Positions 8,548-16,730 of a stretch of 56,451 nt of DNA are shown here, piece by piece. The position numbers and the translations under genes are program-made. How positions within the stretch are numbered: position 1 is the stretch's first letter; every line of letters starts with the position of its first letter. Below the pieces are notes generated by a model, which saw only the letters and a list, made by a program, of their open reading frames with translations, was not told the DNA's origin and ran no database searches. Origin of the DNA: Nevskia sp. (GTDB lineage Bacteria > Pseudomonadota > Gammaproteobacteria > Nevskiales > Nevskiaceae); contig JADGHB010000017.1 in the NCBI GenBank assembly GCA_019689635.1, positions 1 to 56,451 of the forward strand. Direction: 5' to 3'.

Positions 8548-9465
8548 ATGCCGCACCCGCCACCGAAGACCGCGCCGCCGGCGCAGGATGACCTCCGTCA
8601 CGAATCCGCGCAGGAACCGCGCGCGGGCGCGCTCTACGTGGTGGCCACGCCGATCGGCAATCTGAACGACCTCTCGCCGCGGGCGCGCGCGATCCTCGCC
8701 GGCGTGGACGCGATCGCCGCCGAAGACACGCGCACCAGCGGCGTGCTGCTCAAGCATTTCGGCATCGAGGCGCGGCTCGTCGCGCTGCACGAGCACAACG
8801 AGGACCGCGTGAGTCCCGAGCTGGTGGCGCGCCTCAAGCGCGGCGAGCGCCTGGCCCTGATCAGCGACGCGGGCACGCCGCTGGTTTCCGATCCCGGCTT
8901 CGCGCTGGTGCGCGCGGCGCGCGCGGCCGGCGTGCCGGTCTACGCGGTGCCCGGCCCCTGCGCGGCGATCGCGGCGCTGTCGGTTTCCGGTCTGCCCAGC
9001 GACCGTTTCGTGTTCGAGGGCTTTCTGCCGCCCAAGCGCGCCGCGCGGCGCGCGCGTCTGCAAGCGCTGGCGCACGAACCGCGCACCTTGATCGTTTACG
9101 AATCCGCCCACCGCATCCTCGAGTGCCTGGAAGACGTGGTGGCCGTGTTGGGCGGCGCGCGCCGCGTGGGTCTGGCGCGCGAGCTGACCAAGCGCTTCGA
9201 GGAGAGCGTCACGGCTCCCGCGGCCGAGGTGCGCGCCTGGCTCGCGGCGGAGGTCGAGCGCCGACGCGGCGAGTTCGTGCTGGTCATCGCCGGCGCGCCG
9301 CAGACCGCCGAGTACGGCACGGCCGAACGCGTGTTGCGCACCCTGCTGCGCGAACTGCCGCCGTCGCGCGCGGCGCGGCTGGCGGCGGAACTCACCGGCG
9401 TGTCCCGGCGTACGCTCTACGAACTCGCCCTGCGCTTGACGCCTGCGGAGGGCCAAGGACAATAG
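8548..9465 (+). CDS. rsmI: 16S rRNA (cytidine-1402-2'-O)-methyltransferase RsmI
   Basis: A 305-residue SAM-dependent methyltransferase that makes the 2'-O-methyl of C1402 in 16S rRNA. The tetrapyrrole-methylase fold is clear: LYVVATPIGNLNDLSPRA, AAEDTRTSGVLLKHFGI, ALISDAGTPLVSDPG, VYAVPGPCAAIAALSVSGL and the FEGFLP loop, then IVYESAHRI. The ATG at 8548 gives an N-terminal tail of about 30 residues before the core. It is divergent from lpoA, as in many proteobacteria. No unusual feature. Confidence 0.95.
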   Translation: MPHPPPKTAPPAQDDLRHESAQEPRAGALYVVATPIGNLNDLSPRARAILAGVDAIAAEDTRTSGVLLKHFGIEARLVALHEHNEDRVSPELVARLKRGERLALISDAGTPLVSDPGFALVRAARAAGVPVYAVPGPCAAIAALSVSGLPSDRFVFEGFLPPKRAARRARLQALAHEPRTLIVYESAHRILECLEDVVAVLGGARRVGLARELTKRFEESVTAPAAEVRAWLAAEVERRRGEFVLVIAGAPQTAEYGTAERVLRTLLRELPPSRAARLAAELTGVSRRTLYELALRLTPAEGQGQ

Positions 9466-9488
9466 CGCGCCCTCCCGCGCGCCCACGT

Positions 9489-10763
9489 ATGCCCGAATCG
9501 TCCGCATCCGCTGCGCCGCAGCCGGCGCACGACGCCCTCGCCGCGCTGCGCCACCGCGAGTTTCGCGGCCTGATCGGCGGCGTGTTCCTGTTCACCGTCG
9601 CGATGCTGGTGCAGGAGGTGGTGCTCGGCTACACGCTCTACGCGCTGACCCGCGATCCGCTGGTGCTGGGCCTGATCGGGCTGGCCGAGGCGGTGCCGTT
9701 CATCTCGCTGGCGCTGTTCGGCGGTCACGTCGCCGACCGCGGCGACCGCGTGCGCATCATGCGCCGTAGCCTGTCCTTCGTGATTCTCGGTTCGGTCGTG
9801 CTGCTGTGGGCGACGTGGCCCGCGACTGTCGCGCGCCTGCCGCGGACCGCGCTGCTGGCGATCGTGTACGGTGTGGTCGCGGCGCTGGGACTGGCGCGCG
9901 GTTTCCTCACGCCAGCGGCCGGTTCGCTCACGCCTTTCCTGGTGCCGCGCGAGATCTACGGCAACGCCGCGGCCTGGCGCAGCGTGGCCTGGCAGGCCGG
10001 CGCCATCCTCGGTCCCGCCTGCGCCGGCTTCGTCTATGCCGGCGTCGGGCTGACCGCGACCCTGGCGCTGGTGATCGGACTGGAACTCGCCGCCCTGGCA
10101 CTGTTCGCGTTCATCCGCCCGCGACCGGTGCCGCGCGCGGAGCGGGCCGCGCACGACAATGTGTGGCGCAGTCTCGGTGAAGGCATCGCCTTCGTGCGCG
10201 CCCACCGCATCATCCTCTACTCGATCTCGCTGGATCTGTTCTCGGTGTTGTTCGGCGGAGTGGTCGCGATCCTGCCGGTGTTTGCCGCCGACGTGCTCGG
10301 CGTCGGCGCTTCCGGGCTGGGCCTGCTGCGTGCCGCGCCGTCGGCCGGGGCCATGCTCACGCTTTTGGCGTGCACGCGCTTTCCGCCCACGCGCGCCGCC
10401 TGGCGCAACCTGCTCGTGGCGGTCACCGGCTTCGGACTGGCGACGCTCGTGTTCGCGCTGTCCAAATGGTTCTGGTTGTCGATGGCGGCGCTGTTCGCCA
10501 CCGGCGCCTTCGACAGCATCAGCGTGGTGATCCGCGGCACGATCCTGCAAGTGCTGCCGCCCGACCATCTGCGCGGGCGCGTGGTGTCGGTCAACAACGT
10601 ATTCGTCAGTGCGTCCAACGAGCTGGGCGCCTTCGAGTCCGGCCTCGCCGCACACTTGATGGGGACGGTGCCTTCGGTGATCTTCGGTGCCGCGATGACG
10701 CTGGCGACCGTGCTCTACGTGTGGCGGCGGTCGAAAGATCTGTTCGCGGTGAATCTGACGTAA
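9489..10763 (+). CDS. MFS transporter, EntS/MFS_3-like
   Basis: A 424-residue inner-membrane protein with about 12 hydrophobic segments. It begins LRHREFRGLIGG, and has the loop 2-3 signature GGHVADRGDRVRIM, a form common in the MFS_3 group that includes the enterobactin exporter EntS. A TM7 block (RHIILYSISLDLFSVLFGG-like) and a late GRVVSVNNVFVSASNELGAFE motif are typical of this group. The substrate is unknown. The start at 9489 comes 23 bases after rsmI on the same strand, so readthrough from rsmI is likely. Confidence 0.88.
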   Translation: MPESSASAAPQPAHDALAALRHREFRGLIGGVFLFTVAMLVQEVVLGYTLYALTRDPLVLGLIGLAEAVPFISLALFGGHVADRGDRVRIMRRSLSFVILGSVVLLWATWPATVARLPRTALLAIVYGVVAALGLARGFLTPAAGSLTPFLVPREIYGNAAAWRSVAWQAGAILGPACAGFVYAGVGLTATLALVIGLELAALALFAFIRPRPVPRAERAAHDNVWRSLGEGIAFVRAHRIILYSISLDLFSVLFGGVVAILPVFAADVLGVGASGLGLLRAAPSAGAMLTLLACTRFPPTRAAWRNLLVAVTGFGLATLVFALSKWFWLSMAALFATGAFDSISVVIRGTILQVLPPDHLRGRVVSVNNVFVSASNELGAFESGLAAHLMGTVPSVIFGAAMTLATVLYVWRRSKDLFAVNLT

Positions 10764-11011
10764 GCGGCGCGTCGAGCCGGCCGGGTGCCGTTGCGACGGT
10801 GGATCTTGGGTGCGCGCGTGGAAGAAGCGCGCGCCGGCATGGGTCTCGTGAGGCGCCTTGTCCGCGGGAAAACGACTCTCGCGCTGGATGCGGAACAGCG
10901 AGCCGCCCACGGGGCGCGGATCGGCGACATAATGTGGACTCGCGGCGGACGCGCGCTCCCGGGGATGGGCAGGATTTCGGTGCGGGCATCTTGGGACGGA
11001 GGGCGGGGAAG
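10764..11011. other. Intergenic gap with a GC-rich hairpin
   Basis: A 248-base gap between the MFS gene and the aldolase. A perfect 7-bp inverted repeat (GCGCGCG at 10812-10818, CGCGCGC at 10828-10834, 9-nt loop) could form a hairpin after the MFS gene, but no T-run follows. CATAAT at about 10928-10933 could serve as a -10 for the aldolase, without a clear -35. A 76-codon open frame here has no recognisable features and I do not call it. Confidence 0.35.
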
Positions 11012-11788
11012 ATGACGGCTCGGCGTGCAGAACAACCGGCGGACGTGCGCGGCCACGTGTCCGCGGAGGAATGGCAACTGCGGGTGGATCTCGCCGCCGC
11101 TTACCGGCTGGTGGCGCTGTTCGGCTGGGACGATCTGGTGTTCACCCACATCTCGGCGCGGGTGCCGGGGCCCGAGCGCCATTTCCTCATCAATCCCTAC
11201 GGCTTCCTGTTCGAGGAGATCACCGCCAGCTCGCTGGTCAAGGTGGACTTGAACGGCGGGATCGTGATGGACACGCCGCACTTCATCAATCCCGCCGGCT
11301 TCACCATCCACAGCGCGATCCACGCCGCGCGCGAGGACGCGCATTGCGTGCTGCACGTGCATTCGGTGAACGGCGTGGCGGTATCGGCGCAGAAACACGG
11401 CCTGCTGCCGATCTCGCAGCAGTCCTTGTTCGTGCTCGCTTCGCTGGGCTATCACGATTACGAAGGCGTGGCGCTGCGCGAGGAGGAAAAACCGCGCCTG
11501 GTGCGCGACCTCGGCGACAAGTCGTTCCTCATGCTGCGCAACCACGGTCTGCTGACGGTGGGCGCCACGGTCGCCGACGCCTTCTTGTTCATGTATCTGT
11601 TCGAGGCGGCCTGCATGATCCAGGTGCGCGCGCAGAGCGGCGGGGGCGAGCTGCTGCCGATCGCGCAGCCCATCCTCGACGGCATCCGCGCGCAGGCGGC
11701 CCAGGTGACCAAGGGCCTGGGCGGCGCGCTGGTGTGGCCGGGCCTGCTGCGCAAACTCGACCGGCTCGATCCTTCTTACAAAACGTGA
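11012..11788 (+). CDS. Class II aldolase/adducin family protein
   Basis: A 258-residue cytosolic protein of the class II aldolase family (fuculose-phosphate aldolase fold). Characteristic blocks are LVALFGWDDLVFTHISARV, the zinc-binding pair in VLHVHSVNG, and MLRNHGLLTVG with the third metal histidine. The substrate is unknown; many such proteins decarboxylate or cleave short hydroxy acids, others are structural. The ATG at 11012 is preceded by a GGGGAAG-like site. Its TGA overlaps the GTG of the hydrolase (GTGA), so the two products are translationally coupled and probably act on one pathway. Confidence 0.88.
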   Translation: MTARRAEQPADVRGHVSAEEWQLRVDLAAAYRLVALFGWDDLVFTHISARVPGPERHFLINPYGFLFEEITASSLVKVDLNGGIVMDTPHFINPAGFTIHSAIHAAREDAHCVLHVHSVNGVAVSAQKHGLLPISQQSLFVLASLGYHDYEGVALREEEKPRLVRDLGDKSFLMLRNHGLLTVGATVADAFLFMYLFEAACMIQVRAQSGGGELLPIAQPILDGIRAQAAQVTKGLGGALVWPGLLRKLDRLDPSYKT

Positions 11789-12693
11789 GCGCGGACGCCT
11801 TCGTCGCCTGGCACGCCGCGGGGCGGCGCTTCGTCCATCGCGGTCAGGCGATCTTCTATCGCGAGCACGGCGCCGCCGGTGCGCAGCCGGCGCTGCTGTT
11901 GATTCACGGTTTTCCCACCGCGTCCTGGGATTGGCACAAGCTGTGGCCGGCGCTGACGCGCGAGTTCGCCCAGGTGCTGGCGCCGGACCTGATCGGTTTC
12001 GGGGCGTCGGCCAAACCGCGCCGCTACGATTACTCGATTTTCGACCAGGCCGATCTGTGCGAGGCGCTGCTGCGCGACCGCGGCGTGACGCGGTTTCACG
12101 TGCTGGCCCACGACTACGGCGATACCGTGGCCCAGGAGCTGCTCGCGCGCGAGTCCGAACGCCGCGCGCTCGGCCAGGAGGGCTTGCGCCTGGAGTCCGT
12201 GTGCTGGCTCAACGGCGGACTGTTTCCGGAAACGCATCGGGCGCGGTGGGTGCAGAAGCTCTTGCTCACGCCCCTGGGTCCGTGGCTGGCGCGGGCGATG
12301 AACGAGCGCCGTTTCGCGCGCAGCTTCGCGGCGGTGTTCGCGCCCGCCACCCGGCCCAGCGCCGCGGAGCTGCACGAGTTCTGGCAGCTCGTGCAGCACG
12401 CAGGCGGGGCGCGCATCGCTCATCGCCTGATCCGCTACATCCCGGAGCGGCGCGATCACCGCAGCCGCTGGGTCGGGGCGCTGGTGCGCAGTCCGGTGCC
12501 GCTACGGCTGGTGTGCGGCGGCATCGATCCGGTGTCCGGCGCGCACATGGCGGCGCGCTACCGCGAACTGGTGCCGGACGCCGACGTGGTTCTGCTGGCG
12601 CAGGCCGGACACTATCCGCAGCTCGAGGCGCCGCAGGACACTCTGGCCGCTTTCCTCGCGTTTCAGCGCGCCCTCGGCACGCTCAAATCTTGA
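11785..12693 (+). CDS. MEST-like alpha/beta hydrolase (epoxide hydrolase / dehalogenase group)
   Basis: A 302-residue alpha/beta hydrolase starting at GTG inside the aldolase stop. The oxyanion block is LLIHGFPTASWDWHKLW. The nucleophile elbow reads LAHDYGDTVAQELLARE, so the nucleophile is Asp110 rather than Ser, as in epoxide hydrolases and haloalkane dehalogenases. A WLNGGLFPETHR block, a downstream RRWVGAL-like segment and the final GHYPQLE (catalytic His) together match the vertebrate MEST/PEG1 subfamily and its bacterial relatives. The substrate is unknown; coupling to a class II aldolase suggests catabolism of a small carbonyl or epoxide compound. Its 3' end overlaps the convergent EthD gene by 11 bases. 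Confidence 0.88.
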   Translation: MSADAFVAWHAAGRRFVHRGQAIFYREHGAAGAQPALLLIHGFPTASWDWHKLWPALTREFAQVLAPDLIGFGASAKPRRYDYSIFDQADLCEALLRDRGVTRFHVLAHDYGDTVAQELLARESERRALGQEGLRLESVCWLNGGLFPETHRARWVQKLLLTPLGPWLARAMNERRFARSFAAVFAPATRPSAAELHEFWQLVQHAGGARIAHRLIRYIPERRDHRSRWVGALVRSPVPLRLVCGGIDPVSGAHMAARYRELVPDADVVLLAQAGHYPQLEAPQDTLAAFLAFQRALGTLKS

Positions 12694-12994
12694 TTTCGCT
12701 GATCTGCACGATGGGCTGGATCGGCGTGTAGTTGGGGATGTCGGCCATGATCTCGGCGGCATGCGGGCCGAACGAGGTCTGGAACGCCTCCACGGAGTCG
12801 AACAGCAGGTGGCCCATCGCCACGTAGGTCGGCGGCGAACCGGGCGTGCCGCCGGCCAGGCCCTGTTCCACCGCGATGCCCTTGCACGCCGCGCCGCATT
12901 TATTCTTCACCATCGGCATGTGCGTCTTACAGTAGTAGTCCATGTCGAACTTGGCGCCCGCTCGATACGGATACAGCACGCTGACTTTGATCAT
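12683..12994 (-). CDS. EthD family protein
   Basis: A 103-residue dimeric alpha/beta-barrel (ferredoxin-like) protein of the EthD family. Visible signatures are IKVSVLYPYRAGAKFDMDYY, the CKTHMPMVK segment, and the final strand of the barrel around PIQPIVQISEIKI. EthD proteins occur beside oxidative catabolic genes; most lack a known reaction. The ATG at 12994 is preceded by GAGGAG. It is convergent with the MEST-like hydrolase, with the stop codons overlapping, so it is expressed separately. Confidence 0.85.
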   Translation of the reverse strand: MIKVSVLYPYRAGAKFDMDYYCKTHMPMVKNKCGAACKGIAVEQGLAGGTPGSPPTYVAMGHLLFDSVEAFQTSFGPHAAEIMADIPNYTPIQPIVQISEIKI

Positions 12995-13116
12995 CGTCTC
13001 CTCCTCGCGTACGAATGGCCGGTGTGAGGGATTAGAATCCCGGCCGCGCCGTCCGGCAAGCGCAACGGGCGAGGCGGCGCGCGTTGTGGCGTTTCTGACC
13101 CGCGCGGCGCCCGGAC

Positions 13117-14346
13117 TCAGGAGCGCTCCGGCATGCGGCGCAGCAGACTCAGGCACAGCCCCAGCGCAGGCGGCAGCAGGAGCAGGATCCAGTGCAGATT
13201 GTCCTGCCGCGGAATCGCCGGGCTCAGTTTGAGCAGCGGCGTGCAGAGCGCCGCCACCGCGATGATCCAGACCAGTGCGCGCTGCCGCGGACCCCAGGCG
13301 CGCGCGGCCGGAGCACCGCGCAGCAGCCCCGGCAGCAGCGCCCAGTACAGCGGATCGAGCAGCAGCAGGTTTTGATTGCCCCAGCTCGCCCAGTGCCGCG
13401 TGAATCCCCACATGAGCAGCAGGATCGTGCCGCCCAAGGCGCACGGCAGGGCGTAGAGCACGGCGAGCGCGGTGAAGCCGATGCGCGTGCCGCGCGCCAG
13501 CAGCAGCAGCCCGGCCAGGACGAGACCGAGCGCCAGGAACGGCACGCGCAGATCGGGCGTCGCGGCGGGTTCGTCGGGCAGCCGCGCTTGCATCAGGCGG
13601 CGTTCCGAGACGACCAGCGGCACGCGCTTGCCGGCGGCCTCGCTCACCGTCACGTCGCGCAGCGCGCGCATCAGCACCATGGGCACGAAGCTTTCCTGCC
13701 ACAAATCGAGCGGGCGATCGGCGACCGGACCCAGCGCCAGGTCCATGCCCAGGGCTAGCAGGGGGTCGGGCCAGATCAGCCGCACCGCGTCGCTGCGGTA
13801 GCTCGCGCGCGTGGGCCGCGCCTGGAGCTGGGCGCGCAGCGCGCCGCCGAGGGCGCGGTCGAGCGCGTCGCGCACCTGCGTGGAGCAGTTGGCGCGGAAA
13901 TAATCGTAGTCGTACTGCGCATGCTCCGGTCGCGCGTTCCATTCCAGGAAGTCGCGCAGCGCCGCGCGCTGCGGCGGGCTGAGCGCCAGCGCCTGCTCCT
14001 CGACCCAGCGGCCCTCCTCGCGATACAGCGCGAGATCCAGCGCCAGCGGGTCGGCGGCGATGCGATAGCGCATGAGCCCGCGGGCGAAGTTCAGGAAGAA
14101 GTGGCGCTGGTTGAAGTCGAAGATGCCGTAGTTGTAGGCGACGGCGCTGCCGGTGGCCGCGTCGCGCACCAGGATGGCGTTGTGGCCGAAGCGTTCCCAG
14201 TAGATCTCGCCGGGGCCGAAAGTCAGCAGGCTGATCGAGAGCGTTTCTCCGCCGTCGGCTTGCGGCTGCGCCTGCGCGGGTAGCACGGCGCACAGCAGGG
14301 CGAAGGCGGCAAGGAGCAGTCGCCGGTTGGGGAACGGAGCGGGCAT
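13117..14346 (-). CDS. Lnb-like (DUF4105) periplasmic/membrane protein
   Basis: A 409-residue protein with a signal peptide (cleavage after about residue 26, PAQAQPQ). The periplasmic DUF4105 (Lnb_N) domain spans about 30-265 and shows IYWERFGHNAILVRD, YNYGIFDFNQRHF, LMRYRI and YFRANCSTQVRDAL; the His in FGHNAI and the Cys in NCST are candidate catalytic residues. Four to five C-terminal membrane segments follow (about 270-400). To my knowledge the Bacteroides Lnb proteins with this domain are lipoprotein N-acyltransferases. The gene lies 31 bases after corC, where lnt usually sits in proteobacteria. Replacement of Lnt is inference; DUF4105 proteins also occur where their role is unknown. Confidence 0.85.
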   Translation of the reverse strand: MPAPFPNRRLLLAAFALLCAVLPAQAQPQADGGETLSISLLTFGPGEIYWERFGHNAILVRDAATGSAVAYNYGIFDFNQRHFFLNFARGLMRYRIAADPLALDLALYREEGRWVEEQALALSPPQRAALRDFLEWNARPEHAQYDYDYFRANCSTQVRDALDRALGGALRAQLQARPTRASYRSDAVRLIWPDPLLALGMDLALGPVADRPLDLWQESFVPMVLMRALRDVTVSEAAGKRVPLVVSERRLMQARLPDEPAATPDLRVPFLALGLVLAGLLLLARGTRIGFTALAVLYALPCALGGTILLLMWGFTRHWASWGNQNLLLLDPLYWALLPGLLRGAPAARAWGPRQRALVWIIAVAALCTPLLKLSPAIPRQDNLHWILLLLPPALGLCLSLLRRMPERS

Positions 14347-14377
14347 GGCGGCATGATAACCGCCGCCGGTGGCGCTT

Positions 14378-15244
14378 TCAGGTCTGCGCCAGAGCGACTT
14401 GCAGCAGATGGATGCGCCGGCTGTCGGCGCGTTGTACGTTGAACTGAAAGCGGTCGATGGTCAGGCTCTCGCCGCGGCGCGGCAGATGGCCGAAGCCGTG
14501 CAGCACCAGGCCGGCGACGGTATCGAACTCCTGGTCGGAGAAATCGGCGCCGAAATAGGCGTTGAACTCCGCGATCGGCGTCAGGCCGTTGACCAGGTAG
14601 TGGCGCTCGTCCTGCTTGAGGATGTGGGCCATGGCGGATTCGTCGAACTCGTCGTCGATCTCGCCGACGATGGTTTCCAGCACGTCCTCGATGGTCACCA
14701 GTCCGGCCACTCCGCCGTACTCGTCCGCCACCAGCGCCATGTGGTTGTGGCTCTTGCGGAAGTCCTTGAGCAGCACGTTGACGCGCTTGGACTCGGGCAC
14801 GAACACCGCCGGGCGCAGCCAGCGGCGCAAGTCGAACGTCGCCGGATCGTAGCCCGGCACGCCGACGGAAAACTTGAGCAAGTCCTTGGCCAGCAGGATG
14901 CCGACGATCTCGTCCTTGGAATCGCCGATCACCGGAAAGCGCGAGTGGCCGGCTTCCACCACTTCGCGCAGCAGGCGCTGAAGCGGCCAGCGCTGCGCCA
15001 CCACGATCATCTGCGCGCGCGGCACCATGATGTCGCGCACCGACAGCTCGGCGGTCTCGAACACGCCGCGGATCATCGCGGCGGCGTCGGCGTCCACCAA
15101 ACCGTCCTCGCGCGCCGCCTGCAGCAAGCCGAGCAGGTCCGCGCGCGAGCGCGGCCCGCGCGCCATGCGCCGGGTCAGACGCCGCCACCAGCCGGGGCTG
15201 CCGGGCGGTTGGCGGCCGCCGCTTCCCTGTGGAGTTGCGCTCAT
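14378..15244 (-). CDS. corC: CorC/YbeX-type CBS-pair protein (HlyC/CorC family)
   Basis: A 288-residue cytosolic protein. The tandem CBS domains are at about 70-190: VRDIMVPRAQMIVVAQ, GHSRFPVIGDSKDEIVGILLAKDLL, and ADEYGGVAGLVTIEDVLETIVGEIDDEFD, followed by the C-terminal CorC_HlyC domain ending near VQRADSRRIHLLQ. Family members are linked to Mg/Co efflux and membrane integrity. It follows ybeY by 9 bases in the conserved miaB-phoH-ybeY-corC order. Confidence 0.93.
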   Translation of the reverse strand: MSATPQGSGGRQPPGSPGWWRRLTRRMARGPRSRADLLGLLQAAREDGLVDADAAAMIRGVFETAELSVRDIMVPRAQMIVVAQRWPLQRLLREVVEAGHSRFPVIGDSKDEIVGILLAKDLLKFSVGVPGYDPATFDLRRWLRPAVFVPESKRVNVLLKDFRKSHNHMALVADEYGGVAGLVTIEDVLETIVGEIDDEFDESAMAHILKQDERHYLVNGLTPIAEFNAYFGADFSDQEFDTVAGLVLHGFGHLPRRGESLTIDRFQFNVQRADSRRIHLLQVALAQT

Positions 15245-15253
15245 CGAAGGCGT

Positions 15254-15736
15254 TCAGTAAGGATCGGGGAAACCCAGACGGGCGAGGATTTCGCGCTCGC
15301 GCGCCTCCATGCGCCGCGCGTCGTCCGCGCGCTCGTGATCGTAGCCGAGCAGGTGCAACACGCCATGCACCACCAGGTGCGCCCAGTGCGCGCGCGGGTC
15401 CTTGCCCTGTTCGTGCGCTTCGCGCGCCACCAGCGGCGCGCAGATCACCAGGTCGCCCAGCACCGGCTCGCAGGCCCCTTCTGCTTCGTAGGGAAAGGAC
15501 AGCACGTTGGTGGCGTAGGGTTTGCGCCGGAACTTGCCGTTGAGCGCGGCGCTCTCGGTTTCGTCCACGATGCGAATGGTCAGCTCGCCCGCGTGCACGT
15601 CATCCGCCGCGGCCAGCGCCGCCCGCGCCCAGGCGCGCAAGGTCGAAGGCGCCGGCACGCCGGCGCTGGCGACGCGCCGCTGCACGTTGATGGGGTTCGA
15701 AGGCGGCGCGTCGGGCCGGCGCTCAGGATGGTTCAC
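15254..15736 (-). CDS. ybeY: Endoribonuclease/rRNA maturation factor YbeY
   Basis: A 160-residue zinc-dependent RNase that matures the 16S rRNA 3' end and acts in ribosome quality control. The zinc signature [12 protein letters not shown] is near residue 125, and the substrate-side block [16 protein letters not shown] is at about 70-85. The start is GTG at 15736, 14 bases inside the 3' end of phoH; no ATG lies before the conserved core. A 45-residue N-terminal segment before the first strand is longer than in E. coli. Confidence 0.93.
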   Translation of the reverse strand: MNHPERRPDAPPSNPINVQRRVASAGVPAPSTLRAWARAALAAADDVHAGELTIRIVDETESAALNGKFRRKPYATNVLSFPYEAEGACEPVLGDLVICAPLVAREAHEQGKDPRAHWAHLVVHGVLHLLGYDHERADDARRMEAREREILARLGFPDPY

Positions 15737-16730
15737 GTTTTTCCCATGCGTCGTAGGCGCGCACGATGGATTGCACCAGCGGATGGCGCACCACGTCGGC
15801 GTCGCTGAAATAAGTGAAACGGATGCCGGACACGTGGGCGAGCACTTCGATGGCGTGCTTGAGCCCGCTCGGTACGCCTTTGGGCAGGTCGATTTGGGTG
15901 ATGTCGCCGGTGACCACCGCCACCGAGCCGAAGCCGATGCGGGTCAGGAACATCTTCATCTGCTCCACGGTCGTGTTCTGCGCCTCGTCGAGAATGACGA
16001 AAGACTCGTTGAGCGTGCGGCCGCGCATGAAGGCCAGCGGCGCCACCTCGATCACGCTGCGCTCGGTCAGGCGCGCCACTTTGTCGAAGCCCAGCATCTC
16101 GTACAGCGCGTCGAACAGCGGGCGCAGATAGGGATCGATCTTCTGCGCCATGTCGCCGGGCAGGAAACCGAGCTTTTCGCCGGCCTCCACCGCCGGGCGC
16201 ACCAGCACCAGGCGGCGCACGCGATCGCTCTCCAGCGCCGCCACCGCGCTCGCCACCGCGAGGTAAGTCTTGCCGGTGCCGGCCGGGCCGATGCCGAAAG
16301 TCAGATCGTGCGTGGCGATGTTGCGCAGATAGGCCTGCTGCTGAGGGCTGCGGCCGCGCACGATGCCGCGCTTGGTGCGGATGGAGCGCACGGTTTCGGC
16401 GGTGCCGCCGCGCTCCGCACGCGGCGTGCCGTAGTCTTCGGCCGGGTCGTCGCGGTGCTCGCGCAGCGCCAGGTGCACCGCTTCGCTGTCGATCACCGCG
16501 TCCTCGGTCTGCGCGTAGAGTTCGCGCAGCACATGCTCGGCGCGCGTCACCGCCTCCGCCGGTCCGGCGAGACGGAACCGGTTGCCGCGGTTCTTGATCT
16601 CCACGCCCAGTCCCAGTTCGATGGCCCGCAGATGGGCGTCGAAGGGGCCGTTGAGATTGGCCAGACGTCCACCGTCGTCGGGATCCAGCACCAGATCCAC
16701 GCGGGCGTTTTCGAGGTGCAAGCGGTTCAC
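15723..16730 (-). CDS. ybeZ: PhoH-like ATPase (YbeZ)
   Basis: A 335-residue P-loop NTPase working with YbeY in RNA metabolism. Walker A is [11 protein letters not shown], Walker B is [10 protein letters not shown], followed by [16 protein letters not shown] and the characteristic [19 protein letters not shown]. An N-terminal KH-like region precedes the ATPase domain. The start is GTG at 16730, overlapping the miaB TGA as GTGA, so translation is coupled to miaB. The end overlaps ybeY by 14 bases. Confidence 0.93.
   Translation of the reverse strand: MNRLHLENARVDLVLDPDDGGRLANLNGPFDAHLRAIELGLGVEIKNRGNRFRLAGPAEAVTRAEHVLRELYAQTEDAVIDSEAVHLALREHRDDPAEDYGTPRAERGGTAETVRSIRTKRGIVRGRSPQQQAYLRNIATHDLTFGIGPAGTGKTYLAVASAVAALESDRVRRLVLVRPAVEAGEKLGFLPGDMAQKIDPYLRPLFDALYEMLGFDKVARLTERSVIEVAPLAFMRGRTLNESFVILDEAQNTTVEQMKMFLTRIGFGSVAVVTGDITQIDLPKGVPSGLKHAIEVLAHVSGIRFTYFSDADVVRHPLVQSIVRAYDAWEKREPS

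Noticed and set aside
10785-11015. A 76-codon frame between the MFS and aldolase genes
   Set aside because: No domain, signal, membrane segment or good ribosome binding site; it overlaps the aldolase start and looks like random coding potential.
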